From Verrucomicrobiia bacterium (GTDB lineage Bacteria > Verrucomicrobiota > Verrucomicrobiia > Verrucomicrobiales > DEV007), in NCBI GenBank assembly GCA_030425385.1, contig JAUIAH010000027.1:1-64000 (forward strand): a stretch of DNA of 64,000 bases, given 5' to 3'. The notes below the pieces were generated by a model. The model did no database searches and had not been told where the DNA came from. It was given only the letters and a program-made list of their open reading frames with translations. Below, one piece after another: positions 6,781-15,744 of the stretch. Numbering within the stretch: position 1 is the first letter of the stretch; each line of letters opens with the position of its first letter. Position numbers and translations under genes: made by a program.

Positions 6781-8564
6781 GGCTCTTTCTTGCGATCACC
6801 TTAGCCGCAATGTTAGGAATTGCCACTGATCGGTGGATCCTCTCCCCAACCGTCAGCGCGGAGAGAATCAATATGCCTTCACGCGACCATCTCCTACCCG
6901 ATTCACGCCAGGACACCCGCACGCCAGCATTCCGTACACGAGTGTCTCAAGCGATTGATCAGAACAACACCGCTGCCGTGTGGACGGCACTGGCAGCGGC
7001 GTTTGGCGATGCCACTCCCGAAGAGGTGCGTGCCGCTCTGAAGGCCCTTCTCCAGCAACCCGTGGCCAATGAAGCGCAGCCGTGGAAAGACCCTTCCCGA
7101 CCACGTGCTGAGGCGATGATCGAGCTTCTGCTTTTCTGGCAGATGCCAGAAATGGTCACCGATCTCCTGACAGAAGTTCCTGATCGCATTACCCGTTCAT
7201 TGCTCATGCGGGCCTTCCAGGCACACTATCAGAAAGACCCAACCACTGCATCGGCGCTAGCTGAGGCATCCCTTGGCAAGCATTTCGAAGGTTTCGACTG
7301 GATGGCAGAGACCGTCACCTTCGCTGGCCCCATTACCGTAAGGTGGACGTTGCCTGATCCACTATCAGAAACAGACGACTGCCTGGCCGAATTGGATGCC
7401 CTGTCACCGCAGGAACGTTTTCAGATCATCAAAGCCATGTACCATTCACCCGGAGGAATCGGCAACCCTATCTCCAATTTCTGGACAACCTATCCCGAGA
7501 TCGCGGCGCGCTTTGTCGAGAGGATGCCGGCCGGCTCGAATGAGCGAGGGAATGAGATTCTAACCGTCGCCAAAGCGTGGGCCGAGACGGATCCCGAGAA
7601 CGCCGTTGCTTGGTTAGAGTCCCTCAATGACCTCGCCGGCACCCGGAGGGCTTGGGGAGGCACCTTGCAGGCGTGGGCCGAGAGGGATCCGCAAGCGGCG
7701 GCGGGCTGGTTGGAGGGCAAGCCCTTTGATGAGCGCACGCAAACGGCGGCCTGGGCTATCGCGGAGCAATGGGCAGACAACGATCCTCACAAAGCACTCC
7801 ATTGGGCCTCTTCTCTCTCCGATCCTGATTTGCGTCGGGAAGCGCTCAAGCGCTCCGCCTTTCAGTGGGGTCGGAATGATCCCGAAACGGCACTCGCTCA
7901 CGTCCTTCATACAGTGGACGGCGAAACGCAAGGCGTCATGCTACGCGCGGTCTATCAGGCTTACGGGAATGCTGATCTAGAGACCGCATGGGAATCGGTA
8001 GACCTGTTAGATGAGGCTCAACGAAAGACGGCACTTGGAGCGCTCTTGGAAAGGGCCCATTCCAGTGGACTTGAGGACCTTTCCCTTCATGTCGAGATCG
8101 CGACGGCCTACGCTCAAACGCACCCCACCACGCCTGAGAACCAGGCTCACGTGCCGGTTCTCAATCGGCTCGCCATGACCATGGCTCAGCAAGACGCGAC
8201 GCATGCCCTCACATGGGCCTTAAGCCTTCCAGAAGGCGATCCCCGGGACGCCTCCCTCAGTGGTCTCTTTCAGCAATGGTCTCAAGTCGACCCTATCACG
8301 GCCACCGAGGCTCTCGCGACCCTTTCGCCAGGTCCCGATCGCGACACTGCGATTGATGCCGCCTTCTACGGTCTCCGTCAACGCGACCCGGAGCGGGCTT
8401 TCCACTGGGCCTTGGCGGTAGAATCCTCTGCCTCGCGAGAGAAACTCTTGAACCAATCCGTCTCCCGCTGGCCCAACGATCCTCACATGCTTCGACAGCT
8501 GATCGACGAAGCGTCGACCCTCTCTCCCGAGCTGCGCGCATCCTTGCTTCAGCAAATCCGTTAG
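6777..8564 (+). CDS. Exported helical-repeat protein (WxxxDP repeats), paralogue of the upstream gene
   Basis: The product is 595 residues with a clean N-terminal signal or anchor (RLFLAITLAAMLGIATDRWI). It has the same kind of repeat as the preceding protein, and here the units are more regular: AWAETDPENAVAWLESL, AWAERDPQAAAGWLEG, QWADNDPHKALHWASSL, QWGRNDPETALAHVL, QWSQVDPITATEAL. The ATG overlaps the upstream stop by 4 bp, so translation is coupled and the two are probably partners. No known function; a solenoid scaffold at the envelope is inferred from the signal and repeats. Confidence 0.78.
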   Translation: MRLFLAITLAAMLGIATDRWILSPTVSAERINMPSRDHLLPDSRQDTRTPAFRTRVSQAIDQNNTAAVWTALAAAFGDATPEEVRAALKALLQQPVANEAQPWKDPSRPRAEAMIELLLFWQMPEMVTDLLTEVPDRITRSLLMRAFQAHYQKDPTTASALAEASLGKHFEGFDWMAETVTFAGPITVRWTLPDPLSETDDCLAELDALSPQERFQIIKAMYHSPGGIGNPISNFWTTYPEIAARFVERMPAGSNERGNEILTVAKAWAETDPENAVAWLESLNDLAGTRRAWGGTLQAWAERDPQAAAGWLEGKPFDERTQTAAWAIAEQWADNDPHKALHWASSLSDPDLRREALKRSAFQWGRNDPETALAHVLHTVDGETQGVMLRAVYQAYGNADLETAWESVDLLDEAQRKTALGALLERAHSSGLEDLSLHVEIATAYAQTHPTTPENQAHVPVLNRLAMTMAQQDATHALTWALSLPEGDPRDASLSGLFQQWSQVDPITATEALATLSPGPDRDTAIDAAFYGLRQRDPERAFHWALAVESSASREKLLNQSVSRWPNDPHMLRQLIDEASTLSPELRASLLQQIR

Positions 8565-8595
8565 TCATCAGTGGCAAGCAGCGGCTATCTGGAGC

Positions 8596-8982
8596 TCAGT
8601 CTCTGCCTACCCATCCTGCGGATCGCGATTGGGTGCACTTGGCCAGGAAAGCTCCTAGCATGATCCCTACCACGTCCGCAGCGAAGTCAGCGAAGTCACA
8701 GGAGCGGGTGGGGATGAACGCCTGGGAGAATTCTTCCAACCCGACCACGGCGAGGACGATGAGGGTGCCTACCATCACCGGGCGCTGTCCCACCGTGAGT
8801 TGACGGCAATCCAGGCTGCGATTCACGAGAAACGAAAGCGTTCCCATGAGAAGAAAGTGCCCCATCTTATCGACGTAGGGGATGCCGTAGAACCCTTCCC
8901 AGAGGGTGGGTGCCGAGCCTGTATTCACGGAGTAGATGATCCCCCCAAGAAAGAGGACGAACAGTGCCAGCAAGAGTCGCAT
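8596..8982 (-). CDS. VanZ-like membrane protein
   Basis: The product is 128 residues with four predicted membrane segments: RLLLALFVLFLGGIIYSV, HFLLMGTLSFLVNRSL, VMVGTLIVLAVVGLEEFSQ and DFAADVVGIMLGAFLA. The motifs D-K-x-G-H-F and E-E-x-x-Q near the third helix, then D-x2-D, are typical of the VanZ family, whose biochemical role is largely unknown outside teicoplanin resistance. An ATG 26 codons upstream (9060) is possible, but it would overlap the divergent SDR start and adds a non-hydrophobic tail, so 8982 is preferred. Confidence 0.75.
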   Translation of the reverse strand: MRLLLALFVLFLGGIIYSVNTGSAPTLWEGFYGIPYVDKMGHFLLMGTLSFLVNRSLDCRQLTVGQRPVMVGTLIVLAVVGLEEFSQAFIPTRSCDFADFAADVVGIMLGAFLAKCTQSRSAGWVGRD

Positions 8983-9058
8983 ACGAAAGCATCCGACCCA
9001 TTTGCGTTCCAAGCGTTCAATGTTTGCCTTGGACGCCGTGGCACGATACGAAGGCTTC

Positions 9059-9850
9059 ATGACTCAAGAGTGGACGGATAAGATCGTGATCATCACAGGC
9101 GGCGGCGGTGGCATGGGACGGGCGGCCGCGAAACGCTTTGCCGAAGCGGGCGCACAGGCCTTTGTGTTAGGGCGGACAGCCAGCGCATTGGAGGAAACGG
9201 CGGCTCTCGCCTCGACGATCACGCCGGTGGTGTGCGATGTGGCCGACACGGAGAGCGTCGGGCAAGCCATGGACACGATTCTTGAAGCAGGCACCCCGGC
9301 GGCACTGATCCATACGGCGGGGATCAATACTCCGGATCGTTTCATGGCGCACGCTGATGCCTCCAAGGTCGCCGAGACGTCCAGTTGGCAGCGAGTGATG
9401 GACATCAATGTGTTAGGAGTGGTCCACATGATCCGAGCGGTGACGCCTCCCATGGCACGCCAAGGGGGAGGCAAGATCGTGGTCGTCTCCTCCACGGCGG
9501 GGCATGGCTTCGATAGCTATGCGGGCGTGCCCTACACCGCGAGCAAATGGGCCGTGCACGGGATGCTCTTCACCGCTCGGGCACAATTGAACGCCCATGG
9601 CATTGTGGTTTCTGAATACGCGCCTGGGGAGGCTAACACGCCTATCGTCGACAACCGCCCCGTTCTCCCCTCTGCTGACCATCGGAAGGCCATGATTCAG
9701 ACGGAGGACTGTGCCGAGGCCCTCTTCTACATGGCCTCCCAAGACCACAGCGTGAGCCTCATCCAATTGCCACGCTATCAACCCTTTGGCGGGATGCCGC
9801 CCCAGATCCCCGCTCCGTGGCTGGATGGGCTGGAGATCCACCCCGCCTGA
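9059..9850 (+). CDS. Short-chain dehydrogenase/reductase
   Basis: A 263-residue NAD(P)-dependent SDR. The cofactor loop TGGGGGMG (13-20) and the active site YTASK (Y159, K163), with a preceding VVSSTAG serine, are all present. The Rossmann fold fills the protein with no extra domain. The substrate cannot be deduced. The start at 9059 matches normal SDR length; the frame is open further upstream but that part is antisense to the VanZ gene. It is followed by two amidohydrolase genes on the same strand. Confidence 0.9.
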   Translation: MTQEWTDKIVIITGGGGGMGRAAAKRFAEAGAQAFVLGRTASALEETAALASTITPVVCDVADTESVGQAMDTILEAGTPAALIHTAGINTPDRFMAHADASKVAETSSWQRVMDINVLGVVHMIRAVTPPMARQGGGKIVVVSSTAGHGFDSYAGVPYTASKWAVHGMLFTARAQLNAHGIVVSEYAPGEANTPIVDNRPVLPSADHRKAMIQTEDCAEALFYMASQDHSVSLIQLPRYQPFGGMPPQIPAPWLDGLEIHPA

Positions 9851-9892
9851 AGCCTCGTTTGACTTCTTCTTTCTTCAGTGAACTTTGAAATC

Positions 9893-11185
9893 ATGAAAAC
9901 CATATTAGCTCAAATCTTGGCGATGGCCTTGCTTGCCTCCGCACATGGGGAGCCCACGGCTTTCGTCGGTGCCACGCTCTATCCGATCACGGGCGATCCC
10001 ATTGAGAAAGGCACCTTGGTCATCGAGAACGGCAAGATCGCCGCCATCGGTGCTGAGGTCGCCATTCCTGACAACGCCACCAAGATCGATGCGAGCGGGA
10101 AAGTGATCATGCCAGGGCTGATCTGCACCCATAGTCACATCGGCCAGGTGAGTGGCGGCGACTACTCCGCGCCGATCCAGCCGGAAGTGCGCGCGTATGA
10201 TTCGATCAATGTGAGGCATCCATCCTTTCAGAAAGCGCGTGCAGGGGGCCTGACCACAGTGAACATCATGCCAGGCTCCGGACATCTGTTGAGTGGTCAG
10301 ACGGTCTATCTGAAGCTCCGTGAGGGGGGCACCATTGACGAACTCTTCATCCGCCAACCCAATGGCAAACCCGCTGGCGGCATCAAGATGGCGAACGGAA
10401 CCAACTCCATTCGTCAATCCCCTTTCCCAGGCACGCGAGGGAAGTCCGCCTCCCTCGTACGCCAGCAATTTATCCGAGCGCAGAGCTATCAGAAGAAGCT
10501 CGCTGCCGCGGCTGAAGATCCTGACAAAACTCCCGAACGCGACCTAGCCTTGGAAGCGTTGGTAGAGGTGCTCGAAGGCAAGCGCGTGGTCCATCATCAC
10601 ACGCATCGACACGATGACATTCTCACCGTGTTGCGATTGAAGGAGGAGTTCGGTTTCCGGCTCGTCTTGCATCATGTGAGTGAAGCCTGGAAGGTCGCTC
10701 CACAGATTGCCGCCGCCAAGGTGCCTTGTTCCATCATTCTGCTAGACAGTCCTGGAGGCAAGTTGGAGGCGCGCGACATCGAGTGGCGCAATGGTGCGGA
10801 ACTCGAACAACGTGGCGTGGTCACCTCTTTCCACACGGACGATCCTATCAATGATTCACGGTGGTTTCTCCGATCGGGCGGCTTCGCCGTGCGCGCGGGC
10901 ATGTCGCGCCATGGAGCCCTGGAGGCGCTCACGATGGCCGGTGCCATTCAGCTCGATCTCCAGGAGCGCATTGGTTCCCTCAGCGTTGGCAAAGACGCAG
11001 ACTTTATCATTCTGTCAGGAGACCCTCTCAGCATCTACACACGGGTGGAGGAAACCTGGGTGGAAGGTGAGCGCGTCTTTGACCTCGACGACCCCAAGGA
11101 TCGGCTCTTTGCCGTGGGTGGCCCAGGTGCAGGGAGCAATCGACGCCTGAATCTCTGTTGTTTCGGGCCTCTTCTCAACGACTAA
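9893..11185 (+). CDS. Exported amidohydrolase, apparently catalytically complete
   Basis: The product is 430 residues with a signal peptide (MKTILAQILAMALLASAHG). It has an imidazolonepropionase-like amidohydrolase barrel: the metal motif CTHSHIG (HxH after strand 1), a histidine-rich VVHHHTHRHDD at strand 5, LVLHHVSEAW at strand 6 and SFHTDDP at strand 8. The C-terminal SVGKDADFIILSGDP segment is typical of the family. It would hydrolyse a cyclic amide or similar bond in the periplasm; the substrate is unknown. An in-frame GTG five codons upstream is less likely than this ATG. One base separates it from a paralogue that has lost several metal ligands. Confidence 0.85.
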   Translation: MKTILAQILAMALLASAHGEPTAFVGATLYPITGDPIEKGTLVIENGKIAAIGAEVAIPDNATKIDASGKVIMPGLICTHSHIGQVSGGDYSAPIQPEVRAYDSINVRHPSFQKARAGGLTTVNIMPGSGHLLSGQTVYLKLREGGTIDELFIRQPNGKPAGGIKMANGTNSIRQSPFPGTRGKSASLVRQQFIRAQSYQKKLAAAAEDPDKTPERDLALEALVEVLEGKRVVHHHTHRHDDILTVLRLKEEFGFRLVLHHVSEAWKVAPQIAAAKVPCSIILLDSPGGKLEARDIEWRNGAELEQRGVVTSFHTDDPINDSRWFLRSGGFAVRAGMSRHGALEALTMAGAIQLDLQERIGSLSVGKDADFIILSGDPLSIYTRVEETWVEGERVFDLDDPKDRLFAVGGPGAGSNRRLNLCCFGPLLND

Positions 11186-11186
11186 C

Positions 11187-12395
11187 ATGCCGACCATGAA
11201 AGCATTCTTCGTCACGTTCATCCTCACAACGCTCACCGCGTCTGCGCAACTCGCCGTCCAGGGGGAAACCATCCACACGATGGAAGGCGATCCCATTGCG
11301 GATGGCGTGATCCTGATAGAGTCCGGCAAGATCACCGCAGTGGGCTCCGCTTCCGAGATCGTCATCCCCGAAGGCTATGAAACGCTGTCAGCCAAGGTGG
11401 TGACTCCTGGCATCATCGATGCCCACGCCACGGTGGGGTTGTCAGGCATCCTCAACTACGATCATGATCAAGAACAACTTGAGAAATCGGCGCCCATTCA
11501 GCCCGAGTTGCGCGCCTTGGACGCCTACAACCCACGCGATCCCCTCGTCAGTTGGGTTCGCGGCTTCGGGGTGACCACGGTGAACACCGGGCATTCGCCT
11601 GGCGCCGTCATTTCTGGTCAGGCCATGCTCATCAAGACGAATCGCCTCAATGTCAGTGATGGCGCGCTGCAACCCTTCTCCATGGTCATGGCCAGTCTCG
11701 GCAGTGCGAGCCTCGCCTCCGGGACGAGTGTGCCTGGCACGCGGGCGAAGGCCGTGGCCATTCTCCGCACCGAACTCATCAAGGCGCAGTCCTATCTCAA
11801 GAAAGTGAACGCCGATGACCCTGACAAGGCCCCCGATCGCGATCTCCGCCTGGAAGCGCTGGCGGCTGTCTTGGAAAAGAAGAAGCCTCTGTTAATCACC
11901 GCCCATCGGCACCACGACATTCAGGCCGCCTTGCGTTTGGCTAAGGAATTTGATTTCCGGCTCATCCTCGACGGGGCCAGTGAAGCCTACGATTTGCTCG
12001 ATGAAATCAAGGCGGCCGGCGTCCCGGTGATTGTCCATCCCACCATGATCCGTGCTCAGGGGGATGCGGAGAACGCCACCTTTGCATGCGCGCAGAAGTT
12101 GCATGCCCACGGCATTCCCATCGCGCTACAGAGTGGATTCGAAGCCTATGTGCCCAAGACGCGCGTGGTCCTCTTCGAAGCCGGAATGGCGGCCGCCTAC
12201 GGTTTGCCTAAGGAAGCCGCCCTTGCCGCCATCACGAGAGATGCTGCCGTCATCCTCGGTATCGAGGATCGTGTGGGGTCTCTTTCCCCTGGCAAAGACG
12301 CCGATCTCGCTCTCTACGATGGCGATCCGTTTGAATACACCACCCACTGTCTAGGCGTGGTGATCGACGGAGAGCACCTCCCATCGACCAACTGA
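11187..12395 (+). CDS. Exported amidohydrolase paralogue lacking several metal ligands
   Basis: A 402-residue protein with a signal peptide (KAFFVTFILTTLTASA) and the same fold as the upstream enzyme, including the shared SAPIQPELRA and SPGKDADLALYDGDP segments. The ligands are altered: strand 1 reads DAHATVG instead of HSH, strand 6 reads LILDGASEAY where the paralogue has LHHVSEA, and strand 8 reads LQSGFEAY instead of HTDDP. It keeps TAHRHHD at strand 5. It is therefore probably inactive or mechanistically different, perhaps a structural partner in a hetero-oligomer. A second ATG three codons in is an alternative start. Confidence 0.8.
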   Translation: MPTMKAFFVTFILTTLTASAQLAVQGETIHTMEGDPIADGVILIESGKITAVGSASEIVIPEGYETLSAKVVTPGIIDAHATVGLSGILNYDHDQEQLEKSAPIQPELRALDAYNPRDPLVSWVRGFGVTTVNTGHSPGAVISGQAMLIKTNRLNVSDGALQPFSMVMASLGSASLASGTSVPGTRAKAVAILRTELIKAQSYLKKVNADDPDKAPDRDLRLEALAAVLEKKKPLLITAHRHHDIQAALRLAKEFDFRLILDGASEAYDLLDEIKAAGVPVIVHPTMIRAQGDAENATFACAQKLHAHGIPIALQSGFEAYVPKTRVVLFEAGMAAAYGLPKEAALAAITRDAAVILGIEDRVGSLSPGKDADLALYDGDPFEYTTHCLGVVIDGEHLPSTN

Positions 12396-12496
12396 CACGA
12401 TTCAGAGAGGAGTGCCATTGCGGCGGGAAAGATTAGGAGTCGACAAGTCGCATTTCCATGGCCTTACATGTGGGAAATCGAACCTCCCAGATACCG

Positions 12497-12509
12497 ATAC
12501 GATCCGTAT
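12497..12509. promoter_or_regulatory. Palindrome upstream of the sugar-isomerase-like gene
   Basis: ATACG-ATC-CGTAT is a perfect 5-bp inverted repeat about 60 bp before the start at 12572. It sits where an operator would be expected in this 176-bp gap, but the protein that would bind it is unknown. Confidence 0.3.
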
Positions 12510-12571
12510 AGTCTCTGATTCGCAGCCTAAATTTCACTCTCACTGAATACGAACCCCTTATCATACCCATC

Positions 12572-13603
12572 ATGAGCAACGTCTTTCCCAAACTTCACAA
12601 CGCCATGTGGCCTGGCCTCGTCGGAAAAGGTGGCGAAGGTGCCGAGCCGCCCATTGAGTTCGACAAGATGCTAGAACTCACTGCCAATGCGGAGGTGAAT
12701 GGGCAGAAATTCGATGGCATCGATTTCTTTCTCTTCGATCCTCACATCAATATCGACATCAGTGAGGATGACCTCAAGAAGATGGCCGATAGCGTCACTT
12801 CGAAAGGCCTCAAGGTCGGTTCTCTCGTCGCTCCGGTGTGGCCAGGAACCGTGGGAGATTCCGCGATGGGGGATGCCGAGGCGCGCAAGAAATTCATTCT
12901 CGCAGTGGAGAAGGCCTGCCGCATCGCCAAGATCCTCAACGACCACGGTGCCCGGGATTATGGCATCATCCGGATCGACTCAGCGGACAATCCTGAGAAT
13001 TGGGCCAAAGACCCTGCAGGCAACACCAAGAAGATTGCGGAGACGTTTCGGGAAGCTGGGAAAGTCGCCGAAAGCCATGGCGAGAAGCTTGCGGCGGAGG
13101 GGGAAATCTGCTGGGGCGGCATGCACAGTTGGAAAGCAATGATTGAGACTCTGGAGCAGACCGACATGCCGAATACGGTGGGTTTCCAGGCTGACCTTGC
13201 GCACACCTATCTTTACTTGTTAGGCTACAACGCTCCTGAAGCAGCCCTCCTCAAGGACGGCTATTCCGAGGAAGAGTTGGACGCTGCCTATCAGACAATG
13301 ACGGATGCGCTGCGCCCCTGGACGATGGATTTCCACGTGGCCCAGAATGACGGCTCCGTGCACGGATCGGGTTCGCACGATAAGACTGGTCGCCATTGCC
13401 CAGCCGATGATCCCAATGGCAAGCTCGATATTACCAAGGCTTCTGGATACTGGCTCACAGAAGGTGGTCAGCCGACGAAGCGCTTCCAGCACATTTGCTG
13501 GGATGGCTGCATGTTCCCCAATGACATGCTCCTCAAGCAGGACACCTGGAATACGATTCTAGAGGCGATGATCAAGGTCCGCGATGCCCACGGTTGGTCC
13601 TGA
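12572..13603 (+). CDS. Sugar phosphate isomerase/epimerase-like TIM-barrel protein
   Basis: The product is 343 residues, without a signal peptide. It belongs to the xylose-isomerase-like TIM-barrel superfamily (AP endonuclease 2 fold), inferred from the alternating strand/helix pattern and acidic/histidine residues at strand ends: [12 protein letters not shown] near 50, [13 protein letters not shown] near 170, [11 protein letters not shown] near 195, [11 protein letters not shown] near 250. Such proteins bind a divalent metal and isomerise or epimerise sugars and polyols. The 176-bp upstream gap and a strong downstream terminator suggest a monocistronic unit. Confidence 0.75.
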   Translation: MSNVFPKLHNAMWPGLVGKGGEGAEPPIEFDKMLELTANAEVNGQKFDGIDFFLFDPHINIDISEDDLKKMADSVTSKGLKVGSLVAPVWPGTVGDSAMGDAEARKKFILAVEKACRIAKILNDHGARDYGIIRIDSADNPENWAKDPAGNTKKIAETFREAGKVAESHGEKLAAEGEICWGGMHSWKAMIETLEQTDMPNTVGFQADLAHTYLYLLGYNAPEAALLKDGYSEEELDAAYQTMTDALRPWTMDFHVAQNDGSVHGSGSHDKTGRHCPADDPNGKLDITKASGYWLTEGGQPTKRFQHICWDGCMFPNDMLLKQDTWNTILEAMIKVRDAHGWS

Positions 13604-13639
13604 TCAACTATCGAGCTAACAGAATCACTCAATTCATAC

Positions 13640-13668
13640 AAAGCCCCGTCTGCTACAGGCGGGGCTTT
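13640..13668. terminator. Bidirectional intrinsic terminator
   Basis: AAGCCCCG on the left pairs with CGGGGCTT on the right across a short loop, flanked by A-rich sequence on the left and TTTTCTTG on the right. It serves the plus gene ending at 13603 and the minus infA ending at 13653. The infA stop codon lies inside the hairpin. Confidence 0.85.
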
Positions 13669-13889
13669 TCTTGTGGCAAGAGACGCTCCGCAATGCGCGC
13701 TTTGGAGAAATCATAGGGCGTCATCTCCACACGCACCGCATCCCCCGGCGCATAGACCACCGATCCGTCGCGTAACTTCTTGGCGAGGTGCCCCACCACT
13801 TCTTTCCCGTTCGGCAAGGCGATCTGGTAGGTCACCGGGCTCAACTGATGGAGGATCTTGGCGGTGGCAACAATGGGTGTTTCCGGCAT
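13653..13889 (-). CDS. infA: Translation initiation factor IF-1
   Basis: The product is 78 residues, slightly longer than the usual 72. The S1-type OB fold is recognised from YQIALPNGKEVVGHLAKKLR, YAPGDAVRVEMTPYDFSKARI and the final AERL. IF-1 binds the ribosomal A site and helps IF-2 and IF-3 at initiation. It is not next to ribosomal protein genes here, as also happens in other phyla. The last codons (KPRL-stop) form one arm of the shared terminator. Confidence 0.85.
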   Translation of the reverse strand: MPETPIVATAKILHQLSPVTYQIALPNGKEVVGHLAKKLRDGSVVYAPGDAVRVEMTPYDFSKARIAERLLPQEKPRL

Positions 13890-13950
13890 GGCTCAAGAGA
13901 TACGCACGTCCACTGCACTCGCAACTAAGCGGCGCATTCCCCTTTTCTGA

Positions 13951-13960
13951 ATGACGTCAT
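13951..13960. promoter_or_regulatory. Perfect palindrome between divergent infA and GH62 genes
   Basis: ATGACGTCAT is a perfect 10-bp palindrome in the 90-bp region between the two divergent starts, 20 bp before the GH62 ATG. It could be an operator; no regulator is encoded next to it. Confidence 0.3.
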
Positions 13961-13979
13961 TTGGCCTACGATCATCGGG

Positions 13980-15011
13980 ATGACTGGTCTACCACGATTG
14001 CTGTTTCTCGTTTGGCTGACGCTGCCTCTCTCCCTCCAGGCGGATCCCTTGCCGTGGGCCTACCCGCGGCAATGGACCTACACAGCCCCTCTCATTGCGC
14101 CCGAGAAACGAACCACGGCTTCTAGCCATGCACAGAAAGACCCTTCGGTCGTCTATCATGAGGGGCTGTGGCATGTCTTCATGACGGTTAAGTTGGAAGG
14201 ACGATCTGCGATTGAACACGTCGCGTTTTCAGATTGGACGGAGGCACATCGTTCTCGCCGCACCCTGCTGCCCATTTGCGACACCACCTATTTCTGTGCG
14301 CCACAAGTCTTCTACTATCGCCCGCACGCATGTTGGTATTTGATCTACCAGGTTGGAGGAGTCAGCTCCGATCAGCGCAAGATGTGGGTCGGGTATTCCA
14401 CGACCAAGACGATTGAAGATCCTCTCTCATGGTCCCACGTCGCCCCTATCCCTTCACTCGATGGGGGACCAAAGGACCCCCGCAACGTTGGTGGTCTCGA
14501 CTATTGGATGATCGCTGACGATGCCAGGTTCTACTTGTTCTACACTAGCAACAATGGCAGGATGTGGCGCTTATCAACCACGCGCAATCAGTTTCCTGAA
14601 GGCTTCGCTCATTGTGAACTCGCCTTCCAAGGAGAGATCTTCGAGGCCAGCCACATTTATAAAGTGAAAGGCCATCCCCACTACTTGGCCATCATTGAAG
14701 AAGATCACCGCCGTTACCAGAAAGCCCTCATTGCTGATCGGTTAGACGGCGAATGGACGGTCCTCGGGAACACTCCAGAGACAGCCTTTGCCTCCTGGCA
14801 CAATTGCCAACCGGCGGCAGGCGTGACCGCCTGGACAACCAACATGAGCCATGGAGAATTGATCCGATCAGGGGTGGACGAACGCCTGGAGATCGACCCC
14901 AACCATTGGCGTTTCCTCTTCCAAGGCATGCGGGACGAGGAGAAAGAAGGCCAAGGCTACGGAGGCTTCCCTTGGCGCCTTGCGCTCTTGCAGCCCGCGG
15001 AAACGCCCTAG
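13980..15011 (+). CDS. GH62 family alpha-L-arabinofuranosidase, exported
   Basis: The product is 343 residues with a signal peptide (LPRLLFLVWLTLPLSLQA). It has a five-bladed propeller of the GH62 type, which removes arabinose side chains from arabinoxylan. Recognisable blocks are KDPSVVYHEGLWHVF with the likely general base D54, YFCAPQVFYYRPHACWYLIYQ in part, GGLDYWMIADD with the likely stabilising D174, and EIFEASHIYKVKG with the likely general acid E222. No carbohydrate-binding module is attached. No other xylan-degrading gene is seen nearby, so it may act on short or algal/plant arabinosides. Confidence 0.82.
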   Translation: MTGLPRLLFLVWLTLPLSLQADPLPWAYPRQWTYTAPLIAPEKRTTASSHAQKDPSVVYHEGLWHVFMTVKLEGRSAIEHVAFSDWTEAHRSRRTLLPICDTTYFCAPQVFYYRPHACWYLIYQVGGVSSDQRKMWVGYSTTKTIEDPLSWSHVAPIPSLDGGPKDPRNVGGLDYWMIADDARFYLFYTSNNGRMWRLSTTRNQFPEGFAHCELAFQGEIFEASHIYKVKGHPHYLAIIEEDHRRYQKALIADRLDGEWTVLGNTPETAFASWHNCQPAAGVTAWTTNMSHGELIRSGVDERLEIDPNHWRFLFQGMRDEEKEGQGYGGFPWRLALLQPAETP

Positions 15012-15015
15012 CGTT

Positions 15016-15657
15016 TTACCCGATAGCGCCCAGTCTCCTACGACGATGTGTCCACCAAATGATGAACACAGCCACTATCGATCCTATCAGATTGGCGACG
15101 AGATCCCAACCTGTGTTCACGTAGCCGCCAACATTGGTTTCGGCGATGAGGAGCGTTGCCACAAACTCGATGACTTCGTTCAATGCGCCGAATCCCATGC
15201 CGGCGGCGGCGCACAACGTCATCAAGCCGAGTGACGGCTCGGCGGGCTGGCGAAAGCGGCGGACGATCCCAGCACTCAGTCCCTGCCAACATAGCCAGCT
15301 GGTGATGCCGAACCCGTAGGCATGCACCACCTGGTCATACTTCAACCGCTCCGGGATGAGCCACCAACTATAGAGGACGCGAATTTCTCCTTCGGCAGGC
15401 CAGGTGTCCGGAAGCGGAACCAATCCGCCAGCCATGTGGAGTAGGCCCCACACCGCCAAGCACCATAGGAGACCAGCACTGAGTCCTACGGAGCGGTGCA
15501 CCCAGAAGATGGATCCTCCTAACACGACCATCACTGCAATATAGAACGCAAACTCTCGGTTCCCAGCGATGACGGCAGCAACGCAGGCCGTTAGCACGTA
15601 TGTCAGGACAAACCCGACCACGGCAACGACCTGCTTTGGCGATGCTGTATGGTCCAT
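15016..15657 (-). CDS. YjdF/DUF2238-type integral membrane protein
   Basis: The product is 213 residues with about six membrane helices. The family signature is clear in YDQVVHAYGFGITSWLCWQG, in GMGFGALNEVIEFVATLLI and in GGYVNTGWDLVANLIGSI. The conserved His, Glu and Asp residues lie in or near membrane helices, suggesting a metal or ion role, but the function of this family is unknown. It is convergent with the GH62 gene (4 bp between stops). Confidence 0.82.
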   Translation of the reverse strand: MDHTASPKQVVAVVGFVLTYVLTACVAAVIAGNREFAFYIAVMVVLGGSIFWVHRSVGLSAGLLWCLAVWGLLHMAGGLVPLPDTWPAEGEIRVLYSWWLIPERLKYDQVVHAYGFGITSWLCWQGLSAGIVRRFRQPAEPSLGLMTLCAAAGMGFGALNEVIEFVATLLIAETNVGGYVNTGWDLVANLIGSIVAVFIIWWTHRRRRLGAIG

Positions 15658-15744
15658 TCAATAGAGCGTTACAGCTTCGCAACCGATGTCGATCACAATC
15701 GACTCAGCAACACAACACTCTGGGCGGCAATCATTGCCGCAAAT

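Noticed and set aside
8936-9058. 41-codon N-terminal extension of the SDR gene
   Set aside because: It lacks SDR similarity, lies antisense to the VanZ start region, and the Rossmann fold starts normally at the ATG at 9059.
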